Of a stretch of DNA of 64,000 bases, positions 28,383 through 36,028 are shown one piece after another (positions within the stretch are counted from its first letter, which is position 1; every line of letters begins with the position of its first letter). The stretch spans positions 62,001 through 126,000 of the forward strand of contig WBZZ01002490.1 of the NCBI GenBank assembly GCA_019918135.1. Reading direction: 5' to 3'. Origin of the DNA: Paulinella micropora (lineage: Eukaryota; Cercozoa; Imbricatea; Euglyphida; Paulinellidae). The position numbers and the translations under genes were made by a program. The notes below the pieces were generated by a model. It saw nothing but the letters and a program-made list of their open reading frames with translations. It searched no databases and had not been told where the DNA came from.

Positions 28383-29266
28383 TAAACTGCAGGTTCCTCT
28401 TCTCCGCTCACCGCGTCTTCTGTTCGCCATAGCAAGCTGTCAATGCAATCGTCGTCGTACACTATGTATGTCGGGCCTACCATTTTGGTAGTGACGAAAG
28501 CACTATACGCATCGTAGTTTTTTAAACACTCTTGCAGGAACGTGCGATACTTTCTCTTGAATGACAGGTATTCATCGCCTTTAAGGATGAATTTCTCCGT
28601 GCCGTCCTCCAAGTCGGACAGATCCAACCCAGCAGTGCCCCATATGCCAAACAAGTATTCCACCGCGTGGTAGAAACATTTTATGTCAACCTTTGTTTCT
28701 TCGTTCAGCAGATGTTCATCCATGCTCGAGCTCAGCGCTCCTACAACTTCATTTGGAAACAACTTGGCAAAGTTAATATCTCCATTCTCGCCGAACATTG
28801 TACACATTTTTTCCTGGTATATCGCCCCACATTCTCGCCAAATAACTCGGCAAATCTTATTGCGTTCGATTTCGGGGCATTGTCGCTTTCCTTCGAATTG
28901 AAAGACTGCGTTTAGTTTCCTCCAATCGACAACGTACTTGAAGAAGCATTCCTGCAGTTTAATGTAAGCTTTGACAAAGACTTTTGATTCGGGATAATCG
29001 TAGCAAATCGAAAGTCTGTCGACGGCTTTTAGCATATCTTCAAGGAACTTTCCTTCGAAGTTCTTGAACTCTTCGGTAAAGATGTTAACTGCAACCAGTG
29101 GTTGATGGGCAAGGACACACAGGTCACACAGGTCAAGAAACTCTCTGCTCTCGTTCCACCTCAAGTGGCAGCATTGGAGTTTAGTCTCACCAGCAGCCCT
29201 TGGGAGAATTCCTTCGCATAACTCAATCTCGTGAGCACATCCTTCAATGCTCCCAAGTTTCTCCAT
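28382..29266 (-). CDS. Unknown acidic helical protein (294 residues)
   Basis: I use the ATG at 29264-29266 (MEKLGSIEGCAHEIELCEGI). The product is rich in Glu, Asp, Lys, Phe and Cys (QCCHLRWNESREFLDLCDLC, SICYDYPESKVFVKAYIKLQ, DIKCFYHAVEYLFGIWGTAG). No domain, signal peptide or membrane segment is recognised. Base composition is plainly more A/T-rich than in the neighbouring genes, and codon choice follows, which suggests a different origin or a recent arrival. A TATAATA motif lies about 20 bases before the ATG. Confidence 0.75.
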   Translation of the reverse strand: MEKLGSIEGCAHEIELCEGILPRAAGETKLQCCHLRWNESREFLDLCDLCVLAHQPLVAVNIFTEEFKNFEGKFLEDMLKAVDRLSICYDYPESKVFVKAYIKLQECFFKYVVDWRKLNAVFQFEGKRQCPEIERNKICRVIWRECGAIYQEKMCTMFGENGDINFAKLFPNEVVGALSSSMDEHLLNEETKVDIKCFYHAVEYLFGIWGTAGLDLSDLEDGTEKFILKGDEYLSFKRKYRTFLQECLKNYDAYSAFVTTKMVGPTYIVYDDDCIDSLLWRTEDAVSGEEEPAV

Positions 29267-29274
29267 CGCAACCA

Positions 29275-29300
29275 ATTAAGTATTATAAAAATAAACATTC
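29275..29300 (-). promoter_or_regulatory. TATA-like A/T-rich promoter candidate
   Basis: On the minus strand TTTATTTTTATAATACTTAA lies 10-30 bases before the ATG of the 294-residue gene, directly upstream of the start. Confidence 0.35.
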
Positions 29301-29475
29301 ATTTTATCGCGTCGCAGACACCTCCGCGCCCGCCCCCCTCCCCCCCCCCTCGTCCCCCCTCTCTCTCCTCCCCCAATCACAGAAGGCGCACAAATCAAGA
29401 ATTTTTAATAACACATGACAAAACACTGGCGCGGTCGCACCAACCTCCTAGCCCACGCCGCCGAATCTAGCGTGC

Positions 29476-30738
29476 TCATTGATCTTCCGTGTCCAGGAGA
29501 CCCTTGCAATCCGTAAGATCTAAGCGTTGGAAGTCTGTTAGCTGTGACAAAAAGGGTAGCCCGTCTTTTGTTAGCTTCTTGCACCCCGAAAGGTTCAAAT
29601 CCTGCAGCGCCGGGAAACGCGCCACCAAGTCGCGCAACCCCGCGTCCTTTAGCTCGTAGCACCGAGACAGATTAAGCTTGCGCAAGCTGGACGCTCGCGC
29701 CTTGAGCGGTTTCTTGCCCCTTGGCCTACGCGAGGGTTCTTCGCCCGTCAGTAGAGAACAATCCGAAATATCTAATTCTTCTAGCGCGGGGAAGTTGGCC
29801 GCCGACAAGTACGCCCAGATCGCATCCGTTAGCTTGAAGCAGGTCGACAAGCTTAGCCACCGCAGCAGAGGAAGATTTCCCGACAAGTGCGCCACCCCTG
29901 CGTCCGTGATCTTGGCGCAATATTGCAGACTGAGGACCTGTAGTGCAGGAAAATTCTTTTTTGACAAGTGCAGCAAGACTTGGTCCGTGGTCCAGGGGCA
30001 ATAAGAGAGATCTAGCTCCTGGAGCTGCGGACAGCCCTGTTGCGCAAAGTGAGTCAGACCCTCGGTCGTAAGCCCAAAGCAGCGAGAGAGGCGTAGTCGT
30101 TTCAGCTGGGGGGGCAGGTGGCGCAGTGCCTTGTACGTGATGGCTGCACAAGATTCCAGATCTAGCTCTTGGAGATGCGGCAGCAAGCTAATGACTTGCT
30201 GAAGACCTTTGTCCGTAAGCTTCGAAAGCCCCCCGAGAACTAGCCGCCGAGCCCCGCTGAAGTTTGTTACAAACTGCGCCAGCGCGTCGTCCGCTAGCTG
30301 TGAGCAGCCCGACAGATCTAATCCTTGGACGCGGAGGCTGCGAAGCATTGCCAGAGCCGGCGGGTCAGCGAGCGTGTTATTGCGTACCACTACTTTACGA
30401 ACCGGCGCGCCCGCGCGTGCCCAAGCGCAGCCATACTGCAGCAGCAAGTGTACATCTACTGGCTTGCTCAGGTCCAGCTCGGATAGGTCGTGTTTCTTGC
30501 TTCGATATTCCAAGAAATCGTCCATGGACGTTGTGCCAGCAAAGAGGCTGCTCACGGAAAAGGGGCGCGGCGCACCGCTCCCTGCCTTGCAAACAGTCTT
30601 GCAAACCTTCTTGAACGGAGGGCTTGGTGGCGACGAAGGCGGCGTTGGAGGATTGCTTGGGGGCAACGGCGACGACGGCGAGGACAACGCCGGAGCTTCT
30701 TGGCGCATAGTAGCAGCAGCTCCTTTTCGTTTAGGCAT
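29476..30738 (-). CDS. AMN1/FBXL-like leucine-rich-repeat protein (420 residues)
   Basis: I place the start at the ATG at 30736-30738 (MPKRKGAAATMRQEAPALSS); the longer frame upstream is repeat DNA. The N-terminus has a basic NLS-like stretch and a Pro/Ser linker. From residue about 130 there are about ten LRRs of the cysteine-containing class, for example LQELDLESCAAITYKALRHL, LQELDLSYCPWTTDQVLLHL, LQVLSLQYCAKITDAGVAHL and LQDLNLSGCKKLTKDGLPFL. This pattern forms a curved solenoid used for protein binding in AMN1 and FBXL substrate adaptors. No clear F-box is visible in front of it. The fragment at 19177-19542 is a short relative. Confidence 0.9.
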   Translation of the reverse strand: MPKRKGAAATMRQEAPALSSPSSPLPPSNPPTPPSSPPSPPFKKVCKTVCKAGSGAPRPFSVSSLFAGTTSMDDFLEYRSKKHDLSELDLSKPVDVHLLLQYGCAWARAGAPVRKVVVRNNTLADPPALAMLRSLRVQGLDLSGCSQLADDALAQFVTNFSGARRLVLGGLSKLTDKGLQQVISLLPHLQELDLESCAAITYKALRHLPPQLKRLRLSRCFGLTTEGLTHFAQQGCPQLQELDLSYCPWTTDQVLLHLSKKNFPALQVLSLQYCAKITDAGVAHLSGNLPLLRWLSLSTCFKLTDAIWAYLSAANFPALEELDISDCSLLTGEEPSRRPRGKKPLKARASSLRKLNLSRCYELKDAGLRDLVARFPALQDLNLSGCKKLTKDGLPFLSQLTDFQRLDLTDCKGLLDTEDQ

Positions 30739-31001
30739 TGCTGAGAAACACCAAAAATGGCTTTTGCTCGTCACACAAGCTCCTTGGGTCTGTGCACAAT
30801 GGGGGGGGGTGCTGCCCCCCCCCCTCCTCTCTTTCTCGATGAAGGGGGGGGGTGCCCCCCCCCTTTGTGCGCACACCCTCGGCGGGAGTCTGGCGGGTTA
30901 TCTGCTTTGTACAGCTACACAACTGACTGACAATTTTTTTGTATACTTGGCATAGCTTTTCGCGCCCCAGCTTTGTCATTTGCAAGTACAGTAAGGCAAA
31001 T
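30739..31001. repeat. Spacer with two facing G-run/C-run palindromes
   Basis: Between about 30785 and 30880 two GC palindromes (GTGCACAATGGGGGGGGG... and ...CCCCCCCCTTTGTGCGCACA) face each other and could form one long hairpin upstream of the LRR gene. The rest, to 31001, is unremarkable. Confidence 0.55.
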
Positions 31002-31430
31002 TCAACCGCGGGTTTTAGCGTAACCGTGTTTACATGGGGAAATTCCTAGCGCCGAGTCGTGCCAACATGCACGTAATGTTGTCGCACAAGATGGCCCGTT
31101 GGCCATCACGGCAATATACAATGCAGTGCTGATGACTGTTGTATTCTGCAGTGAGCCCCGGATTGTTTCTAGATTGGTTTTTGTAGCATCGCGGTTGAGG
31201 TACATGGGCGCGTCAAACAAACAAACATCCGCTTGGTCTTGATCATATGGATACACTAGCACGTAGGAGGGCTTCCAATCACGAAAAAAGAACCAGCGCG
31301 GATTTGTAACTACGATCCTAGAGAGTAGGTCTGCGTAATGTTCTAAGACTTTGCGTAGACCATACCATGCCGCACGCGCTAGCTTGGTATATAGAATATC
31401 TGTTAGGGTTACGTCTCCCCCTCCTCCCCT
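31002..31430 (-). pseudogene. Protein fragment lacking its 5' end (about 140 codons)
   Basis: A clean protein-like frame runs from the GC hairpin at 31440 to a stop at 31002: GDVTLTDILYTKLARAAWYG, LRKVLEHYADLLSRIVVTNP, RWFFFRDWKPSYVLVYPYDQ, LFDAPMYLNRDATKTNLETI, LQNTTVISTALYIAVMANGP. There is no suitable ATG; upstream the frame enters the hairpin. The gene's head has apparently been cut off by the repeat. No family recognised. Confidence 0.5.
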
Positions 31431-31440
31431 TCCTTGTTCT

Positions 31441-31470
31441 TTGAGCCCCCCCGGGCTCAGGGGGCTCAGG
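31441..31470. repeat. GC hairpin (TTGAGCCCC...GGGGCTCA type)
   Basis: TTTGAGCCCCCCCGGGCTCA with flanking GGGGGCTCAGGGG: strong stem-loop, one of about ten related hairpins. It lies between the headless fragment and the small HNH gene. Confidence 0.65.
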
Positions 31471-31528
31471 GGAAGAGAGTATAAAGAATTTTTTTAATAA
31501 AATAACTTCTCGGTCTGGACCAGAACAA

Positions 31529-31792
31529 TCATAGTCGTTTAGCGCGTTCTTGTGCAAAGCGTTTAACTGCCCTGACAACATCACTTCCCAGATAGGTAGC
31601 TTTGGCGCTGTCCCACCATTGTCCAAACTGTACATTGTAAGCTGCGGGCATGACTGCAAAATTGCAAGGATGGTCTATCCCGCCTAGCGAGGCAGGAATC
31701 AGATGGTCTACGCACCAGGCCAGCCTGCGTCTGCCTTGCTCGTCAAAACAGCTCCGAAAGCAAGGCAGGTGCGGGCTGTACTTTTTTTTCAT
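31529..31792 (-). CDS. Small HNH-type protein (87 residues)
   Basis: ATG at 31790-31792. The core CVDHLIPASLGGIDHPCNFA then VMPAAYN matches the HNH region of the 910-residue protein, and the similarity continues into the helical tail (KATYLGSDVVRAVKRF / KLAYIGSVAARKAAAF). DH, GG, the second DH and N are the residues expected around the metal site. Only the HNH domain is present, so it is either a minimal nuclease or a fragment: the frame is open upstream of the ATG without another start. Just upstream is a direct repeat of GACGTACGACGGGTT. Confidence 0.65.
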   Translation of the reverse strand: MKKKYSPHLPCFRSCFDEQGRRRLAWCVDHLIPASLGGIDHPCNFAVMPAAYNVQFGQWWDSAKATYLGSDVVRAVKRFAQERAKRL

Positions 31793-32088
31793 GCGCGTCA
31801 GCAGCCTTGTGTGCGCGGCTGACGTACGACGGGTTGACGTACGACGGGTTGCTACTCGCAGTCGCCGCCGCCTAGCTGGGCTTTCTGGCGGGCGGGAGTG
31901 CCCCTCCCGACGCTAAGGCTGGAGCTTGTACCAAAGAAAAGGTTAGCTCTGTCAGAGAAGACTGCACGGAGAGGAGGAGGAGGGGGGGGGGAGAGAGAGA
32001 ATCCAAAAAAAAGGGGGTGGGGACAAGAAGAAGGGGAGGGGGGCCGCCCCTTTTCTTTCCCTCCCCTCTTTCTCTCTCCTTTTCTCTC

Positions 32089-32090
32089 GT

Positions 32091-32122
<32 letters not shown>
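32089..32122. repeat. (TA)n microsatellite
   Basis: About 16 copies of TA, immediately at the 3' end of the protein-like part of the minus-strand reading below. Confidence 0.9.
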
Positions 32123-32123
<1 letters not shown>

Positions 32124-32334
32124 TCTTTAATTTTTTTAAATCTCCTTTGTGATTGCCTGGGCAAGAGCAATTTGCTGTCCTAACTATCAGACGAAGATCT
32201 GCCCTTGTCTGGGAGTCAAGGAACTTCTTGCACACGGATTGGATTGAAATCTTAGAGAGCCAGGGCAGAGTAAAGCCCAAAAACAAGGTGTGGGGCTTTT
32301 TGTCTTTTAGGTCCTGGTCTGTGACTATGTCCAT
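32123..32334 (-). CDS. Protein-like reading ending in a TA microsatellite
   Basis: From ATG 32332-32334 the minus strand reads MDIVTDQDLKDKKPHTLFLG, TLPWLSKISIQSVCKKFLD and SQTRADLRLIVRTANCSCPG, then Lys-rich sequence and the (TA)n repeat, after which the frame runs through low-complexity DNA to 31852. The frame is also open for about 35 codons upstream of the ATG (TCLTIDENETAPILRTIKEN), with no further start, so the true 5' end may be elsewhere or in another exon. No family recognised; both ends look eroded. Confidence 0.4.
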
Positions 32335-32900
32335 CAGAATAGCTTGTACGGTAGTCTTGTTCTCTTTGATAGTTCGCAGGATCGGGGCAGTCTCGTTTTC
32401 GTCGATAGTCAGGCAAGTGATCTCTTTCTAATCCCGCCATCGAACCGCGGGGACCTGCGCACCGCCCGAACGTATTCGCAGCGCAGGGAACGACGCGGGG
32501 CAACCGTTATTTCTGGCGTCCTTGCCTGCAGTTCGCCCCCCTCTCTCCTCTTCCCTAACAGGAAGATTTTTCTCTTTCTTCTTTTTTCTGCCCCAAACTT
32601 GTCGCCAAATTTGCGTATGTATGCGCCTGGAATGATATAGCCAAAAAGAAATATACTCGTTCAGCCGGAGTCTCGACAAGGAGAAAGGAAAGGGAGACGC
32701 CCCTCTCCCCCTCTTAGTTCTTAGTGCAAAGATTACAATTTTGTCAGGGATTTCCAATGCCAAGTGTAACGCTTTGTCGAGCTTTAATAACAAAAATTCA
32801 TACATTCATAGAAACACAAGCCGGGTTTAATTAAAAGCTTGACAGAATTTGTAATTTGATTTACACGTAGATAAAACCACCGACGGAAATCCGGGTAGTT

Positions 32901-33122
32901 ATGCAAAGAACCAAGATGGTCTCTCCGTTGATGTCGCCGACCGAAGCGCTGGTACTGCTTGCAAACGCCAAACAGGCGCTTGCAGAGAAGCGTTACGACA
33001 AGGCAGTCAAAACGCTCCTGGCGGAACCGGTTGATCGAAACAGAAAATCGAAACAGAAAATCGAAAACAGAAAAGCTAAACAGAAAATCGAAACAGTAAA
33101 TCAAAACAGGAAACCGAAATAG
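32901..33122 (+). CDS. TPR-like N-terminal fragment running into a 13-bp tandem array
   Basis: ATG 32901 opens MQRTKMVSPLMSPTEALVLL then ANAKQALAEKRYDKAVKTLL, which has the spacing of a tetratricopeptide repeat helix pair. After about 45 residues the frame enters the 13-bp array and reads Arg/Lys/Asn/Gln repeats. It looks like the beginning of a gene whose remainder was replaced or invaded by the array. Confidence 0.4.
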   Translation: MQRTKMVSPLMSPTEALVLLANAKQALAEKRYDKAVKTLLAEPVDRNRKSKQKIENRKAKQKIETVNQNRKPK

Positions 33123-33447
33123 AAAATCGAAACAAGAGATCGAAACAGAAAAACAAAACAAAAAATCGGAACAGAAAATCGAAACAGGAGATCCAAACAG
33201 AAAATCAAAACAGAAAATCGAAACAAGAGATCAAAACAGGAAATCAAAACAGAAAAGCAAAACAGAAAATCGAAACAGAAAAGCAAAACAGAAAAGCAAA
33301 ACAGAAAATCGAAACAGAAAAGCAAAACAGAAAAGCAAAACAGAAAATCGAAACAGAAAACCAAAACAGAAAATCGAAACAGTAAATCAAAACAGGAAAC
33401 TAAAACAAAAAATCGAAACAGACAAGCAAAACAGAAAATCGAAAGAT
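33030..33447. repeat. 13-bp A-rich tandem array (AAACAGAAAATCG)
   Basis: Roughly 30 copies of a 13-bp unit AAACAGAAAATCG with variants ending in GCA, TCA and CCG. Higher-order groups (pairs of the GCA variants) are visible at 33250-33340. Composition is far more A-rich than the surroundings. Confidence 0.9.
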
Positions 33448-33597
33448 TAGCGGTCTAATTGTGAGCAGAAGAAATCGAATTCACCAGCCAGCCAGCCAGA
33501 AAGAGTGTGTGTGTTTTTGACTAAATCCCTTCCCCAGGTGCCTCCCCGGGAACTTGCGAGTTTTCGGCGGATCGACAAAAGTGGGAAAGCTCAGTAA

Positions 33598-33819
33598 ATG
33601 CCAATTTCCACTACGACACGCGCACCAACCCAACCATCTCACAAAACCCACAAGATGCTCCGCGTTTTTCTTGATGGAGAAATCGACAAACTAATAACTG
33701 GCCTAACAGGTGTCTACAGTCATGCGGAAAATTTCCGTAAGACAGACGGCGGACCTCGCAATGACTTAGCGGCACAGGCACTGGTATTATCACTGCCAGA
33801 AGTGGGAGGAACAATATAG
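33598..33819 (+). CDS. Small hypothetical protein (73 residues)
   Basis: ATG 33598; the product MPISTTTRAPTQPSHKTHKM then LRVFLDGEIDKLITGLTGVY looks like protein with balanced composition. No family, signal or membrane segment. The stop is followed by unique sequence and then repeats. Confidence 0.4.
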   Translation: MPISTTTRAPTQPSHKTHKMLRVFLDGEIDKLITGLTGVYSHAENFRKTDGGPRNDLAAQALVLSLPEVGGTI

Positions 33820-34196
33820 CAAATGGGCAATACAGGTTCAACTCCACGCTCGTCCCCGGGAAATACGCCCCACGCCCATCTGGCGAAAAATTCCACGCAA
33901 GAAAGAAGAGAGAGAGAGGATGGGGGGGGGGGGGGGGGAAGAAAAACGGGGGGAGGGGGGAAGTGACGCTCTCTCCCTGCGCAGCAAAGGGGGGGGGGCG
34001 GCGCCCCCCCCCCCCTGCAGGCTCCGAAAAAGAAAGCTTGTTTGTTTTTGCCTTCTCTCTAAACCCACAAATTTGTTTTAATAGACAGACTTGTTGAAAC
34101 TTTTTTTTACTTTGTCAACAAACTGGCAGAGTGCGTTGCATCGTGATAAAAAATAGAGGCACACACGCATTCCTGAATCGTGTTTAGGTACTAGTC
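33820..34196. repeat. Spacer with G-runs and a G/C-run palindrome
   Basis: G-rich purine tract (33905-33965), G-run/CGGCGCC/C-run palindrome near 34000, then AAAGAAAGCTTG and CACAAATTTG motifs also seen in the P-type neighbourhoods. No gene seen. Confidence 0.5.
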
Positions 34197-34388
34197 ATGC
34201 AACCAGCGTCGAGCCTCCCGTTCGTGGTTATCTATGACTTAATGATGATGGGCTCTGCACCCGGTCCGTTCAGTGTTGGGGCTTGTCTCAGCGCTGTGGT
34301 GGGGATAACGGCGTCTGCCTTCGCTATTGGTACGGTAACAGCCGCGCTCATTTGGGCACTAGATCGTCGCTTCTGGGTGAATTGGTGA
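34197..34388 (+). CDS. Small single-pass or hairpin membrane protein (63 residues)
   Basis: ATG 34197. The middle is strongly hydrophobic (FSVGACLSAVVGITASAFAI then GTVTAALIWAL) with a basic end DRRFWVNW, consistent with one long or two short membrane helices. No family recognised. A similarly sized membrane peptide lies at 47740. Confidence 0.45.
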   Translation: MQPASSLPFVVIYDLMMMGSAPGPFSVGACLSAVVGITASAFAIGTVTAALIWALDRRFWVNW

Positions 34389-34803
34389 GAAACAGTAAAG
34401 ACACTATGAGTCTGCACCAAGAACGGAAAAATAAAAAGCACTTTCTTGTTCCAGGCCAGTTCCAAACTCATAGAAACATGTTTTGATATGGTCGGAAAGG
34501 TAGTGCCAGGGACATTTTGGCAGTGTTGCCTGTTCGGCCATATCATCCACCATGGACAAATTTCATGCAAGAAAAAAAGAGAAAGCAAAAATCTAGGACG
34601 GCAAGCTGGCCCTGCGAGTATGGTGTTGTTAAGAATTTTTTAGTAAATTTTTTTTGTACATTCTTAGCACACCCCCTCCCCCCCCGCCCACCATGCGTTT
34701 GAACGCGCAAACAAGAAGCGAGAAAAGGGAGGGGGGGGGGTTTAACTTTCTTTTGTTGGGATTCCACCGTCAGCCAGTGCCTGAGTTCTAAAGTGAGCCC
34801 CTG
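34389..34803. repeat. Spacer with TGATATGG hairpin
   Basis: Contains a divergent hairpin (34484-34545), an A-type-like piece near 34630-34680 and a C-run. No gene seen. Confidence 0.5.
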
Positions 34804-35085
34804 ATGGCTAGTACACCCAGCGCGGGGCCCCAACGGGGGAGTCTTCGTCGAGTCGAGGACAAAAGTGACAGTAGTCCGGGCCACTACAGACCGTGTCCCT
34901 TCGCCCTCGGAGCTGATCTCTTGCCTGATCTCCTGCGATGTTTGTCATTAGAAAGCTCAGGCAAAAGCTCTTGTGCGAATGGGCTTTGGACCCAGCTGTT
35001 TAAGCAATATAGACCCGCCCAAGTTACTTGTGTACCCCCCCCCCAACCCCTGCCGGCTCTATTCCTCGCACTGGCTACGATGTAA
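34804..35085 (+). CDS. Small protein with possible F-box-like segment (93 residues)
   Basis: ATG 34804. Residues about 35-70 (ALGADLLPDLLRCLSLESSG then CANGLWTQLFKQYRP) have the Leu-Pro-x-Leu-Leu and late Trp spacing of a short F-box. The C-terminus passes into a C-run and Pro-rich sequence, after which another frame looks protein-like (SSHWLRCNYVAECVCA). Tentative; the gene may be cut by the homopolymer. Confidence 0.35.
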   Translation: MASTPSAGPQRGSLRRVEDKSDSSPGHYRPCPFALGADLLPDLLRCLSLESSGKSSCANGLWTQLFKQYRPAQVTCVPPPQPLPALFLALATM

Positions 35086-35683
35086 CTATGTCGCCGAATG
35101 TGTATGTGCGCGTATTTCCCGGGGAAAGGAACGCGCGCCAGAATTGTGCTCTCTGATCAAAAAAAGTTTTTTCGGGCACCCTTCCACTCGGAAGAGACCG
35201 GGGGCCGGGGAGGGCGGGAGGGGAAAACGGGGAGAAAAAAAACAGGGAGGGGGGAAAACGGGGAGGCGCCCCCCCCCCTCTCCCCGTTCTCTCCCCTTGT
35301 TCGGGGGAAGAGGGCGAGGGAAGGGAGCAGGGGGGGGAGGGGATGGAACGGAGCAGGGGGGAGGAGGGGGGGGGCGCCTCACCCTTCTTCCGCCCCTGTC
35401 ACTCCACCCCCTATGCAGGCGGGGTTGCACACGAGAAAGAGAAGACTCAGGAGAAAAAGGTTCAGGCCCGCGCAGGGGGCAGATCTAGACAAACGCAGAT
35501 TTTGGTGTAGCTGTTGCTACACCTGGCCTGATGGCATGACACTTGTCTTCGAGATGCTTTCTCCCCCTGCGCTTCTCTTAGATTCTCAGTGCCCCTCCAG
35601 TGTAAAACCGTCGGACTTTAATTAAAAAATCTTTTTCATGATCACACTTCCTTGGCGCCCTCCCTCTCGCACGACAGAAAATT
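35086..35683. repeat. G/C-rich low-complexity stretch
   Basis: Purine-rich runs and facing C-runs (35200-35400) form possible long hairpins. An inverted A-type end (CCGTCGGACTTTAATTAAA) lies at about 35605-35630. No convincing gene. Confidence 0.5.
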
Positions 35684-36028
35684 TTACCGGTTGGCTTTTT
35701 CTGCTACAACCGAACTCACGCCAGCCGCGCCGGGTCTGTACGTTAGGCTCGGGAACATGGCGGCCTCGTCGTCGTCCAGCCACGGGGGTAAACCACCCGC
35801 CAACAACGGTCCCTGCACGCGTGACGGCGACAGCGCGCGTTTCAGTCCGCGCTGGAAGTACTCGCAGACTGCTCTTCCCGTTACTGGCTCACACTGCACT
35901 TATTCGGGAGCGTTCTTAGCCGCTGTGGGTACGTCGGGGCGCAGGTCAGCTGCCTGCCGCTCTATCTCTTCTTCGACTAGCTCAGAGTGTAACCGTTCTC
36001 GGCGAGTTGGCACACCTTGCCTTCCCAT
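35684..36028 (-). pseudogene. Small unknown gene, interrupted once
   Basis: An ATG at 36026-36028 (MGRQGVPTRRERLHSELVEE) opens a 42-residue reading; directly after it the same frame carries another protein-like stretch (CEPVTGRAVCEYFQRGLKRA, LSPSRVQGPLLAGGLPPWLD, LTYRPGAAGVSSVVAEK). The composition of both suggests one former gene of about 110 residues. It overlaps the 3' end of the triple-domain gene by about 45 bases. No family recognised. Confidence 0.4.

Noticed and set aside
29585-29605. GGTTCAAATCC, similar to a tRNA T-loop
   Set aside because: It lies inside the LRR gene (antisense) and no acceptor stem or other tRNA arms can be formed around it.
33030-33447. The 13-bp array as a telomere or centromere satellite
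   Set aside because: Too short and single, with genes on both sides, and the unit does not resemble known telomere repeats.
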